Below are positions 8,397-15,926 of a stretch of DNA of 37,049 nucleotides, in pieces. The position numbers and the translations under genes were made by a program. This DNA comes from Xanthobacteraceae bacterium (GTDB taxonomy: Bacteria; Pseudomonadota; Alphaproteobacteria; Rhizobiales; Xanthobacteraceae): NCBI GenBank assembly GCA_019746135.1, contig JAIESI010000111.1:1-37049 (forward strand), read 5' to 3'. Within the stretch, counting starts at the first letter, position 1. Each line of letters begins with the position of its first letter. The notes beneath the pieces are model-generated. The model did no database searches, was not told the DNA's origin, and worked only from the letters and a program-made list of their open reading frames with translations.

Positions 8397-8583
8397 ACGG
8401 GCGAATGGTGCGGCCCGACTCTTTAATCGCGCGTTAGAGCAATCGTGGAATCGCTGTCCTATTGCGGCACTGCTTTGTGGATATGTCGGATAATTCACTC
8501 CGACGCGATAACGCCGGGCTTATCGGCAATCGCGTCCGTGAATGACGCATGCCCGCGATACAAAGACGGCGGTGGCAGCTAAT

Positions 8584-8609
8584 CGCTTGCGACAGCGGTG
8601 CCGCAAGCG
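8584..8609 (-). terminator. Stem-loop after the luciferase-like monooxygenase gene
   Basis: A perfect 8-bp stem (CGCTTGCG at 8584-8591, CGCAAGCG at 8602-8609) with a 10-nt loop lies 9 nt past the stop codon of the minus-strand gene ending at 8618. There is no clear T-tract after it, so it may be a weak or factor-dependent terminator or a 3'-end stabilising hairpin. Confidence 0.45.
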
Positions 8610-8617
8610 CGGCAGGC

Positions 8618-9802
8618 CTACGCCGCCACGCTTTGCGGCTCGGGCTGCTTGTAGGCCGCAAGGCGCGGCATGACCTCTTGCGAGAACATCGTGAGGTTGG
8701 ACACGGTGTCCTCGTGCGACAGGAAGCCGGCGTGGCCCATCATCAGCAGGTTGCCCATGCCACCGCAGTATTCGGTGAAATCGACGATCTGGCGATAGAC
8801 CTGATCCGGCGTGCCGCAGAACAGGAGGCCTGCGTCGATCAGATCCTGCACGCTGCCGGAGTGCATGTTGATCGCGCGGCGATCCTTGGTGAAGCTGCGC
8901 GGCGCGGTCAGGCCCCGCAGCATCTTGGCGTTGTCGTCCGCCGTCAGAAATCCCGGCGGATTGCGGAACGGCACGTGCACGATCGACGAGGAATAGAGAT
9001 AGCCGGCAACCAGCTCGCCGCGGCGGCGCGCTTCCGCCTCGTTATCAGCAACGGCAACAAGCCCGAGATAGGCAAAGCGGTCCGCCGGCGCGGGCCGCTT
9101 CCATTTCGCCGCATAGGCCGCGCGATAGGCGTCGTAGAGCGGCCGCGTGGCGTAGCCCGAGCCGAGCGTCGCCATCACGTAGCCCTTCTCGCCGAGGAGC
9201 TTCGCCTGCGTGCGGTTGCCGGTGGTGGTCCAGACCGGCGGATGCGGCTGCTGCACCGGGCGCGGCCAGATGTTGACCTGCCGGTAGTGGAAGTGCTCGC
9301 CCTCCCAGTTGAACGGCTCGCCGCGATGCGTCATCGCCTTGAGGATGAAATCGTGCGACTCCCAGAAGCGGTCCATGACGCCGACCGGGTTCTGGTTCGA
9401 CGCCGGAAACTCGTAAGGAACGCCCTTGATGAAGCCCATGTCGAGCCGGCCGCGCGACACCACGTCGATGGTGGCAAGCTCCTCCGCGCAGCGCAGCGGA
9501 TCGGGCCGGTGACCGATCGGATAGCCGAGCACCAGCAGGCGCGCCTTCTTCGTCTCGCGCGCCAGCACTGACAGGCCGACGATCACCGTCGACGACATGC
9601 AGGTCGCGGTCTGATGGTGTTCGTTGACCATGATGTTGAAGCCGAGCTCGTCGGCGAGCTTCCACTCGTCGTAATAGCGGTGGAACAGGTCGCCGGCGAT
9701 TTGCGGATCGCACATCTCGTTTGGCAGGTTCACCCGCAGCGAACCCTTGTGGTGGTTCCACGCCGGGTAATAGGGCTGCTCGGTGAAGTGATAGACCTGC
9801 AT
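8618..9802 (-). CDS. LLM-class flavin-dependent oxidoreductase (luciferase-like monooxygenase)
   Basis: Predicted 394-residue bacterial-luciferase-like (beta/alpha)8-barrel flavoenzyme using reduced FMN supplied by a separate reductase. Family features: WKLADELGFNIMVNEHHQTATCMSS near the N-terminus, then VLARETKKARLLVLGYPIGHRPDPLRCAEELATIDVVSRGRLDMGFIKG, the conserved strand/flavin region of LLM oxidoreductases, and GTPDQVYRQIVDF late in the chain. The start has AGGAGA 6 nt upstream of ATG 9802. The gene ends an apparent two-gene operon with the alpha/beta hydrolase gene 22 nt upstream. The neighbourhood (HpaB-type hydroxylase, extradiol-type protein) suggests an aromatic or ring-cleavage substrate, but the reaction is unknown. 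No flavin reductase gene is nearby. Confidence 0.9.
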   Translation of the reverse strand: MQVYHFTEQPYYPAWNHHKGSLRVNLPNEMCDPQIAGDLFHRYYDEWKLADELGFNIMVNEHHQTATCMSSTVIVGLSVLARETKKARLLVLGYPIGHRPDPLRCAEELATIDVVSRGRLDMGFIKGVPYEFPASNQNPVGVMDRFWESHDFILKAMTHRGEPFNWEGEHFHYRQVNIWPRPVQQPHPPVWTTTGNRTQAKLLGEKGYVMATLGSGYATRPLYDAYRAAYAAKWKRPAPADRFAYLGLVAVADNEAEARRRGELVAGYLYSSSIVHVPFRNPPGFLTADDNAKMLRGLTAPRSFTKDRRAINMHSGSVQDLIDAGLLFCGTPDQVYRQIVDFTEYCGGMGNLLMMGHAGFLSHEDTVSNLTMFSQEVMPRLAAYKQPEPQSVAA

Positions 9803-9824
9803 GGCCTGTCTCCTTGGGCGCTGC

Positions 9825-10643
9825 TCAGGCCCGGCGCGTGCGGGGCATGGCTTGCGGGACTTCGGCGAAGGCGAGCGCGCGGCGGGCGAATTCCTCGGGC
9901 TGCTCGAGATGCGGGAAGTGGCCGGCCCGCTCGATGGTCTCGAATTTCGCGCCGGGAATGAGCGCGCAATAGCCGCGCCCGTAAGACTCGCTCAGGATGC
10001 CGTCGGCGGTGCCCCAGAGAAACAGCGTCGGCGGCTTGATGCGGTGCAGCCGGTTCTTGAGCTTGGGATTGTGCATGTAGGGCGACCAGGCAACGCGCGC
10101 ATGCGCTTCGCGGTTGCGCGCCGCGGTCAGCGATTCCTGCTCCGGCAGGGACTTGTAGTCGCGCTCGCCGGCCTTGGGATCGAAATAGGCGAGCGTGTTG
10201 AACTCGGCGGGCATCAACGACCAGATGTCGACGATGTCGCGGGTCTCGCGGTCGCCGATCTTCACGCCCACCGCATTCGCCAGCACGAGCTGCGAGAAGC
10301 GGGAACAGTCTTTCACGGCGATTTCGGCCGCGATCCAGCCACCGAGGCCTATGCCGACGACCAGAGTGTCGTTGAGATCGAGTTGGTCGAGCAGGTCGAG
10401 ATAGAAATACGCGATGTCGTCGACCGTGTTCATGCCCTTCGGCAGTTGCGACGCGCCGAAGCCCGGATGCCACGGCGCGATGACGCGGCCGCCGCGCGCC
10501 AGCGCCTCGAGCACGGGCGCATTTGCGTCGATGCCGATGCCGGGATGCAGAAACAGGACCGGCCGGCCGTGCCCGCGCTCGACAAGCTCGATGTTCGTGC
10601 CGTTGACCGCGATGGAAGAAACCGCCGCTGCACTCGCGGACAT
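9825..10643 (-). CDS. Alpha/beta-hydrolase fold protein lacking the serine nucleophile
   Basis: Predicted 272-residue alpha/beta-hydrolase of the MhpC/haloperoxidase type. Visible are the oxyanion-loop region FLHPGIGIDAN, the cap and strand segments, WGTADGI (likely acid Asp) and AGHFPHLEQPEEFARRALAF (catalytic His region). The nucleophile elbow, normally G-x-S-x-G-G, reads G-I-G-L-G-G here, so the nucleophile position is Gly99 (codon GGC). It may be catalytically dead, use another mechanism, or carry a mutation or assembly error. Start ATG 10643 (MSASAAAV) is preferred; ATG 10682 is possible and neither has a strong Shine-Dalgarno. It is divergent from the next hydrolase and lies 22 nt upstream of the LLM gene. 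In meta-cleavage pathways such hydrolases cleave C-C bonds, an inferred role only. Confidence 0.87.
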   Translation of the reverse strand: MSASAAAVSSIAVNGTNIELVERGHGRPVLFLHPGIGIDANAPVLEALARGGRVIAPWHPGFGASQLPKGMNTVDDIAYFYLDLLDQLDLNDTLVVGIGLGGWIAAEIAVKDCSRFSQLVLANAVGVKIGDRETRDIVDIWSLMPAEFNTLAYFDPKAGERDYKSLPEQESLTAARNREAHARVAWSPYMHNPKLKNRLHRIKPPTLFLWGTADGILSESYGRGYCALIPGAKFETIERAGHFPHLEQPEEFARRALAFAEVPQAMPRTRRA

Positions 10644-10750
10644 ACGCTGAAGCCCGTTGTTTTTCCTGCCCTGCCAACCCATTGCACGAGCGCAGCCGCT
10701 GTTTCAAGATCGCCGCCCGCAATTGAGGTTCAACGGAGAGGAATGCGCGC

Positions 10751-11614
10751 ATGAGTTCGGCCGAAAAGCTCTTGGAAATCGAAACCCGGCCGGGCGTGAC
10801 CTACGCCACGCATGACAGCGTTGCGCTTGCAGGCGATCTTTATCTGCCGAAGGGCGCGGGCCCATTCCCGGCGCTGGTCGGCGTGCACGGCGGCGGCTGG
10901 GTGCAGGGCGCGCGCAGCGCGTTCCAGTACTGGGGCCCGTGGCTCGCCGCCCGCGGCGTGGCGCTGTTTGCGATCAGCTACCGGCTCGCCAAAGCGAACC
11001 AGAAGACGTTCCCCCACGCGGTGCAGGACGTGATGGCGGCCGTGCAGTACGTGCGCGGCAACGCCAAGGCGCTCAACATCGCCGGCGACCGCCTCGGCAT
11101 CTTCGGCCACTCGGCGGGCGGGAACCTCGGCGCGCTTGCGGCGCTCGCGGGCAAGGGCGCTCCGTTCGCGGGCGGCTATCCGAACGACCCGCATGCCAAC
11201 GAGAGCACCGACGTGAAGGTGTTCGCCGGGGTCTATGGCGTTTATGACGTCGCCGAGATGTGGCAGACGTACAATCGGCAGAGCCCGAAGCAGAACAACA
11301 TCGAATGGTTCCTCGGCGCTTCGCTCGCCGACAACCGCAAGCTCTATTTCGACGCCTCGCCGATCAGCTATGCGGTGAGCGCCAACAACAAGGTCGCGGT
11401 GCACCTCAGCGTCGGCACCGAGGACGACCTGGTGGACCGCAGGGCGCACACCGACGCCTTCGTGCTTGCGCTCAAGCAGGCGGGCTGCTTCGTCCGCACC
11501 ACGATCCTGCAAGGCGCGCCGCACTACTTCGGCGGCGATCCGATCGAGGAGCCGGGAAGCTTCTCCGGTTTCATGGCGCCACGGCTGCTGCGGTTCCTGC
11601 AGGAGAAGCTTTGA
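10751..11614 (+). CDS. Alpha/beta hydrolase, HSL/BD-FAE-like esterase
   Basis: Cytoplasmic 287-residue esterase or lipase-like hydrolase. It has the HGGGW oxyanion motif (residues 46-50) and the nucleophile elbow GHSAGG with Ser121, the hallmark pair of the hormone-sensitive-lipase / carboxylesterase group. Likely acid and base are in TEDDLVD and GAPHYFGGD near the C-terminus. GGAGAGGA ends 8 nt before ATG 10751; an ATG nine bases upstream runs into a stop after three codons. It is divergent from the Ser-less hydrolase and followed, 36 nt after its stop, by a small membrane-protein ORF in the same direction. Substrate unknown; a short-chain ester, lactone or formamide in the adjacent catabolic pathway would fit. 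Confidence 0.9.
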   Translation: MSSAEKLLEIETRPGVTYATHDSVALAGDLYLPKGAGPFPALVGVHGGGWVQGARSAFQYWGPWLAARGVALFAISYRLAKANQKTFPHAVQDVMAAVQYVRGNAKALNIAGDRLGIFGHSAGGNLGALAALAGKGAPFAGGYPNDPHANESTDVKVFAGVYGVYDVAEMWQTYNRQSPKQNNIEWFLGASLADNRKLYFDASPISYAVSANNKVAVHLSVGTEDDLVDRRAHTDAFVLALKQAGCFVRTTILQGAPHYFGGDPIEEPGSFSGFMAPRLLRFLQEKL

Positions 11615-11650
11615 TCGATCGGTCTGTTGGTCCGGTCAAAGGAGCGTTGA

Positions 11651-11794
11651 TTGAACTGGGGCAAGGTCGGTGGCATCGCAGGAGCGGTGCTGTTCGTGGT
11701 TCTGCTGACCATCGTCGCAATTGGCCCGGGGAGTTCGTGCTCGTCCAGAGAATTCCCGTTCCTGTGCCTGGTGGCGCATGTTTTCGGCCAATGA
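11651..11794 (+). CDS. Small single-pass membrane protein, TTG start, 47 residues
   Basis: This short frame reads (M)NWGKVGGIAGAVLFVVLLT followed by IVAIGPGSSC and a short tail ending VAHVFGQ. A near-ideal Shine-Dalgarno (AAAGGAG, 6 nt spacer) precedes a TTG start. One strong membrane segment covers about residues 7-26; two cysteines lie beyond it. It occupies the gap between an esterase gene ending at 11614 and the convergent VOC gene ending at 11828. No homologue is recognised and no function is proposed. The ribosome site and the hydrophobic profile support a real gene, but shortness leaves doubt. Confidence 0.5.
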   Translation: MNWGKVGGIAGAVLFVVLLTIVAIGPGSSCSSREFPFLCLVAHVFGQ

Positions 11795-11827
11795 GGCACG
11801 GTCGACTGCGGCCGACTGACGGCGGTG

Positions 11828-12718
11828 CTACTTCCGTCGCAGGAAATCCGGAGTCGGTGGCGGACCCCAGATCTGCGCCACCACGGCGTTGTCCCAGATC
11901 TTCGGGCGCTGCGGCCGGTCGCGGTGCCAGGGGCGGGGATCGAAATAGCCGAGGTCTTCGTCCTTCATCTGGTCGAGCTCGGCATAGAACTCGGTGATCC
12001 AGTCGTCGTGATCGCGGTGAAAGATCGCGACGTTGTGGCCCGGACCGAGTCTCGTCGGGCCCCAGGCGATCGGGATTTTCCGCTGCCCGAGAATGTCGCA
12101 TGCGTTCTGCAGATGCGCGAAGTCGCGCACCTCGTAGGCGATGTGATGCATGTTGATCTTGTCGCCGCGGATGAAGTTCACCGTGTGGTGGTCGGCGTTG
12201 CAGCGCATGAACACGAAGAAGTCGCCGATCCAGTCGGACATGCGGAAGCCCAGCACCTTGCCGTAGAACTCGGCCATCGCCTGCGGTTCCGGCACGATGA
12301 AGGCGATATGCCCGAGCTTGAACACGCCGGCGCCCACGACCTGCTGCTCGTTGCCGACGTAACTCCAGTCGCGGAACAGCTCGATGCTCGTGCCCTTGGG
12401 GTCCTTGAACGACAGCACCTTGGAGAGGCCGGGAACGGAATCGTTGCGTTCCTCCGATGTGACGCCGTGCTGCTGCAGTTCGCGGCGGATGTCCGCGAAG
12501 TCGGCGTTGGCCGGCACCTCGAACGCGAGCTTGGTGCACTTCGATTGCGAGCTCTGCTGCAGTTCGACGGCAAGCTGGCCGGTGCGAGTCGCGAGAAACG
12601 CGCGCTTGCCGTCGCGGCCGGCCAGCGACAGGCCGATCACCTGGGTGTGGTGCTCGATCGCCTTCTCCAGATCCGGCGTCTCGAAGGTGGCGTGGCCGAG
12701 CCTCAGCAACTTGATCAT
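11828..12718 (-). CDS. Two-domain VOC protein, extradiol-dioxygenase-like
   Basis: A 296-residue vicinal-oxygen-chelate protein with two tandem domains (about 4-118 and 132-250), the architecture of type I extradiol dioxygenases such as BphC and XylE, which cleave catechols next to the diol with Fe(II). The C-terminal domain keeps the 2-His-1-Glu metal triad: His137 (KLGHIAF), His191/192 (MHHIAYEV) and Glu243 (ITEFYAE). GPGHNVAIF around residue 225-233 resembles the substrate-side loop of the family. GGGAG lies upstream of ATG 12718. It follows the methyltransferase gene closely on the same strand (13 nt). With an HpaB-type hydroxylase nearby, meta-cleavage of a catechol is the likely job. 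Substrate is inferred only. Confidence 0.9.
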   Translation of the reverse strand: MIKLLRLGHATFETPDLEKAIEHHTQVIGLSLAGRDGKRAFLATRTGQLAVELQQSSQSKCTKLAFEVPANADFADIRRELQQHGVTSEERNDSVPGLSKVLSFKDPKGTSIELFRDWSYVGNEQQVVGAGVFKLGHIAFIVPEPQAMAEFYGKVLGFRMSDWIGDFFVFMRCNADHHTVNFIRGDKINMHHIAYEVRDFAHLQNACDILGQRKIPIAWGPTRLGPGHNVAIFHRDHDDWITEFYAELDQMKDEDLGYFDPRPWHRDRPQRPKIWDNAVVAQIWGPPPTPDFLRRK

Positions 12719-12731
12719 AGCTCGCTCCCTG

Positions 12732-13337
12732 CTATTTTCGCGCGATCAGGTCGATCAAGGCGGACATGCCGCCGTGACCTGCACCCTCGTGCACCTCGCG
12801 ATCGTACTCCTCGATCTCGACCGACGCGCAATCGGCGAATGATTGTTCCAGGAGCTCTCGCGTGTAGAGCTGCTCGACCTGCGACGGGCCGCCGGTCTTG
12901 TACTTGAGCTGCTCGGGACGGTAGCCCTGCATCAGGATCAATCCGCCCGGCTTGAGCGCCCGCTTCATGTTTTCGAACACGCGGGCCCGCAGAGCCGGCG
13001 GGCAGAACTGAATAAAGATCGCAACGACGAGGTCGAACTCGCCGGCAGGCCAGGTCCACGTCTCGAGATCGGCCCGTTCGAAATGCACGGTCACGCCGCG
13101 CTCCTCGGCCAGCGCCCGCGCCTTGGCCAGTGCGTTCGGCGAGAAGTCCATCGCCCGCACGTCGAGGCCGAGCTCGGCGAGAAACACGCTGTTGCGGCCT
13201 TCGCCGTCGGCAACCGACAGGGCTTTCTGTCCGGCCTTCAGCAGATGCGCTTTGCCCTTGAGGAATGCGTTCGGCGCTTTGCCGAAGTGATATCCCGGCG
13301 CGGCATAGCGCGTCTCCCAGCGTTCCAGTTCCGACAT
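12732..13337 (-). CDS. SAM-dependent methyltransferase, TehB-like class I
   Basis: A 201-residue class I methyltransferase. The AdoMet-binding motif I is SVADGEGRNSVFLAELG (residues 41-57), followed by VRAMDFSPNALAKA (acidic loop at the second strand) and FDLVVAIF (motif post-II). Its overall look is like small TehB-type or thiopurine-like methyltransferases. ATG 13337 (MSELERW) was chosen because GAGAGGA lies 3-9 nt upstream; the longer ORF to 13451 overlaps the MarR gene's end and lacks support. It probably forms an operon with the VOC gene (13 nt gap) and perhaps with marR (70 nt upstream). Substrate unknown; detoxification of a metabolite is possible. Confidence 0.88.
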   Translation of the reverse strand: MSELERWETRYAAPGYHFGKAPNAFLKGKAHLLKAGQKALSVADGEGRNSVFLAELGLDVRAMDFSPNALAKARALAEERGVTVHFERADLETWTWPAGEFDLVVAIFIQFCPPALRARVFENMKRALKPGGLILMQGYRPEQLKYKTGGPSQVEQLYTRELLEQSFADCASVEIEEYDREVHEGAGHGGMSALIDLIARK

Positions 13338-13407
13338 GCTTCCTCTCGCTTGATCTGCGGCAAAGGTTGATCGACGTACGCCGGGGAGGCAAGGGCTTGG
13401 CCGCCGC

Positions 13408-14043
13408 TCAATCCTGCCTTGCGGTTCGCGCAACACGATCCGCCGCGGCACGCTCGCGTTCGGCGCGCTGGATTTCGATCAATGCGTCTTCGCTGTTATG
13501 GGCGAATTTGGCGAGAAAGCGCGAGACCGCGGCAAATTCGCTGCGCGACACGTTCTTGAACAGTTCGTCGTTGACACGGCGCAGCAGCGGATTGACCGAG
13601 CGGATTGCGGCTTCGCCCTTGGGCGATAGCCGGACCAGCACGCTCCGCCGGTCGCGCGTATTGGCCTCCTTGATCAGGAGCCCTTTGCCGATCAGCCGCC
13701 CCACCTCGGTCGTGACGTGCGTCGCGGCAAGCTGGGTGTGATCGGCCAGCGCCCGGATCGTCACGCCTTCGGTGCCTTGCCGGTAGGCGGTGCCGATCAG
13801 CACGATGAACTGCGAAGCAGTGAGCGACAGCGCACGCCCGAACGCCTCGCGGCATGAATGCAGCCGGCCGAATGCCAGCACCATCAGATAGACGGTCTCG
13901 CGGAAGGCCACGTCGCTGCCGCCGGCGAGCATCGGCGGCAGCGTCACGGTCACCGGCGAGACGAACTCGCGTCGGGGCTTCGACACCGTCTGCTGGTCTG
14001 GTTTTTTCGCAGCCATGGGGGCCCCGGATCGCGAATCGTTCAT
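13408..14043 (-). CDS. MarR-family transcriptional regulator
   Basis: DNA-binding repressor of up to 211 residues; MarR proteins are usually 140-180, and the extra length is an N-terminal charged extension. The winged-helix core runs from LSLTASQFIVLIGTAY through IRALADHTQLAATHVTTEVGRLIGKGLL (helix-turn-helix) to RDRRSVLVRLSPKGEAAI (wing), the family signature. It is divergent from the HpaB-type monooxygenase gene, with a palindrome overlapping that gene's promoter at 14074-14094, so it very likely represses the monooxygenase and itself, with an aromatic acid or phenol as inducer. The start is uncertain: ATG 14043 has no good Shine-Dalgarno, while ATG 14016 (MAAKKPD) has GGGG upstream. Confidence 0.9.
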   Translation of the reverse strand: MNDSRSGAPMAAKKPDQQTVSKPRREFVSPVTVTLPPMLAGGSDVAFRETVYLMVLAFGRLHSCREAFGRALSLTASQFIVLIGTAYRQGTEGVTIRALADHTQLAATHVTTEVGRLIGKGLLIKEANTRDRRSVLVRLSPKGEAAIRSVNPLLRRVNDELFKNVSRSEFAAVSRFLAKFAHNSEDALIEIQRAERERAAADRVARTARQD

Positions 14044-14057
14044 AGCACGAAGGCCGC

Positions 14058-14094
14058 TTGACCGGCCATTGGGTTATATACATAATGTAGGTAA
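14058..14094 (+). promoter_or_regulatory. Sigma-70-type promoter overlapped by a MarR-type operator
   Basis: TTGACC (14058-14063) and CATAAT (14081-14086) are separated by exactly 17 nt, close to the sigma-70 consensus, 56 nt upstream of the monooxygenase start. Over the -10 lies a 21-bp interrupted palindrome, TTA-n2-TACATAATGTA-n2-TAA (14074-14094), whose centre TACAT-A-ATGTA is perfect. Size, symmetry and position between a divergent marR and its likely target are those of a MarR operator, where binding would block RNA polymerase. Confidence 0.8.
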
Positions 14095-14141
14095 ATTCTG
14101 GAGCTAAACGGCCCGCGCAGGCCGGACGTGGAGATCAGCCC

Positions 14142-15644
14142 ATGACGACGCTTTCTCAGGATCGGCCGAAGCCGGGCACGACCGCGGCGACGCCGCTCCG
14201 CACCGGAGCGGAATATCTGCGCTCACTCGACGACGGACGCGCGGTGTTCGTCGAAGGCGAGCGCGTCAAGGACGTGACGAAGCACAAGGCGTTCCGCGGG
14301 GCGGCACAATCGATTGCGCGGCTCTACGACATCGCCGCCGCACCCGAGAACCGCGAATTGATGACCTTCACCTCGCCGAAGACCGGCGGGCCGGTGCATC
14401 GCTCCTACGAAATCCCGCGATCGCACGCCGATCTGCGCGCACGCCGGCTGTTCTCCGAGAAATGGGCCGAAGCGACCTTCGGCCTGATGGGACGCACGCC
14501 CGATCACGTCGCGGGCTTCTTCACTGGCTATGCCTCGGTTCCGGAGGTGTTCGCCAAGGACGGGCAGAAATACGCCGACAACGTCACGGCCTTCTACGAG
14601 AAGATGCGCGACGAGCATCTCTACGTCAGCTACGCGATCGTCCCGCCGCAGATCGACCGCAGCAAGCCGGCGCACAAGCAGAGCGATCCGGCGCTTTATG
14701 CCGGCGTGGTCAAGGAGCGCGACGACGGCATCGTCATTTCCGGCGCGCAGCAGCTCGCGACCGGCGGCGTGCTGTCCGACTGGTTGCATTTGAGCTGTAT
14801 CCATCCGCTGCAGCCGGGCGACGAGAACTACGCCAATTGCCTCGCCGTGCCGATCAACGCGCCGGGGCTCAAGCTTTATCCGCGCCGGCCGTTCGCGCTC
14901 AGGGCCGACAACGCGTTCGACTATCCGCTGTCGAGCCGGTTCGACGAGACCGACAACTACGTGATCTTCGACAACGTGTTCGTGCCGTGGGAGCACGTCT
15001 TCATCTACCGCAACATCGAGATCAGCCGCGCCCAGTGGTGGAACACCACCGCACACACGCTCGGCAACCATCAGGCGCAGGTGCGCTACGTCACCAAGCT
15101 CCGCTTCATGATCGGGCTGGCGCAGCGCATGAACGAGATGACCGGCAACATCGCCGCGCCGCCGGTCCAGGTGATGATGGGCGAGCTTGCGGCACTGGTC
15201 TCGATCTATGAGGGCATGCTGCTCGCGCAGGAGACCGCCGCGCCGATCAAGGACGGCGTGCTGTGGCCGTCGCCGCTGATCCTTTATTCGGCCATGGCGA
15301 TGCAGTCGGAGTTCAACGGCCGGATGCTGGAGATGATCCGCGAGCTCGCGGGCGGCGCGTTCATCACGCTGCCGTCGTCGCTCGCCGACCTGGAGAACCC
15401 CGAGACCCGGGCCGACATGGAACGCTATCAGCGCTCCGCCTCGACCGACGCGCGCAGCCGGATCGCGCTGATGCGGCTTCTGTGGGATTTCCTCGGCTCG
15501 GAGTTCGGTAGCCGCCACCAGCAGTACGAGAAGTTCTATGGCGGGGCGTCGTTCCTGGTGAAGCAGAACGTTAACCGCAACTTCGACTGGAAGCGGGCCG
15601 GGGCGCTGGTCGACGCGGCGCTGGCGCTGCCGCCGCTTGACTGA
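14142..15644 (+). CDS. 4-hydroxyphenylacetate 3-monooxygenase oxygenase component-like (HpaB family)
   Basis: A 500-residue member of the two-component, FADH2-dependent aromatic hydroxylases (HpaB, chlorophenol 4-monooxygenases, PvcC), which ortho-hydroxylate phenols using flavin reduced by a partner. Family features: RTGAEYLRSLDDGR..VFVEGERV at the N-terminus, RSYEIPRSHADLRARR, SYAIVPPQIDRSKPAHKQSDP, GVVKERDDGIVISGAQQLATG and FDNVFVPWEHVFIYRN, all typical segments of the acyl-CoA-dehydrogenase-like fold. Length matches the family. GGAGATCAGCCC precedes ATG 14142. It has its own promoter and MarR-type operator and faces marR. No HpaC-type flavin reductase is in the window, so reduced flavin must come from elsewhere. 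The product would be a catechol suited to the nearby extradiol-type protein. Confidence 0.92.
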   Translation: MTTLSQDRPKPGTTAATPLRTGAEYLRSLDDGRAVFVEGERVKDVTKHKAFRGAAQSIARLYDIAAAPENRELMTFTSPKTGGPVHRSYEIPRSHADLRARRLFSEKWAEATFGLMGRTPDHVAGFFTGYASVPEVFAKDGQKYADNVTAFYEKMRDEHLYVSYAIVPPQIDRSKPAHKQSDPALYAGVVKERDDGIVISGAQQLATGGVLSDWLHLSCIHPLQPGDENYANCLAVPINAPGLKLYPRRPFALRADNAFDYPLSSRFDETDNYVIFDNVFVPWEHVFIYRNIEISRAQWWNTTAHTLGNHQAQVRYVTKLRFMIGLAQRMNEMTGNIAAPPVQVMMGELAALVSIYEGMLLAQETAAPIKDGVLWPSPLILYSAMAMQSEFNGRMLEMIRELAGGAFITLPSSLADLENPETRADMERYQRSASTDARSRIALMRLLWDFLGSEFGSRHQQYEKFYGGASFLVKQNVNRNFDWKRAGALVDAALALPPLD

Positions 15645-15926
15645 TCGCGGCTGAGAAGAAGGCTGAATCGAGGCATAAGCGGGGCGTCTGCCCGCGCACC
15701 TGTCAGGGTTGTCAGGTTTGGCCTTTCACGCGGGTTGAAATAATGCCCTGAATTCAAGGCGGTACGGGACAGTAAGGCGGGCTGCAGTTGGGTGCGCCGC
15801 AGCGGCCAACATGGCTGCTTTTTAATTATTTCCGCGACCTTTTCTGCTATACACCCGCGACAAAATGTCCTCAGTGAAAGGACCTTCCCTGTGCGGAATG
15901 ACCTCTCTGGGGGGAGGAGTCTGGGT

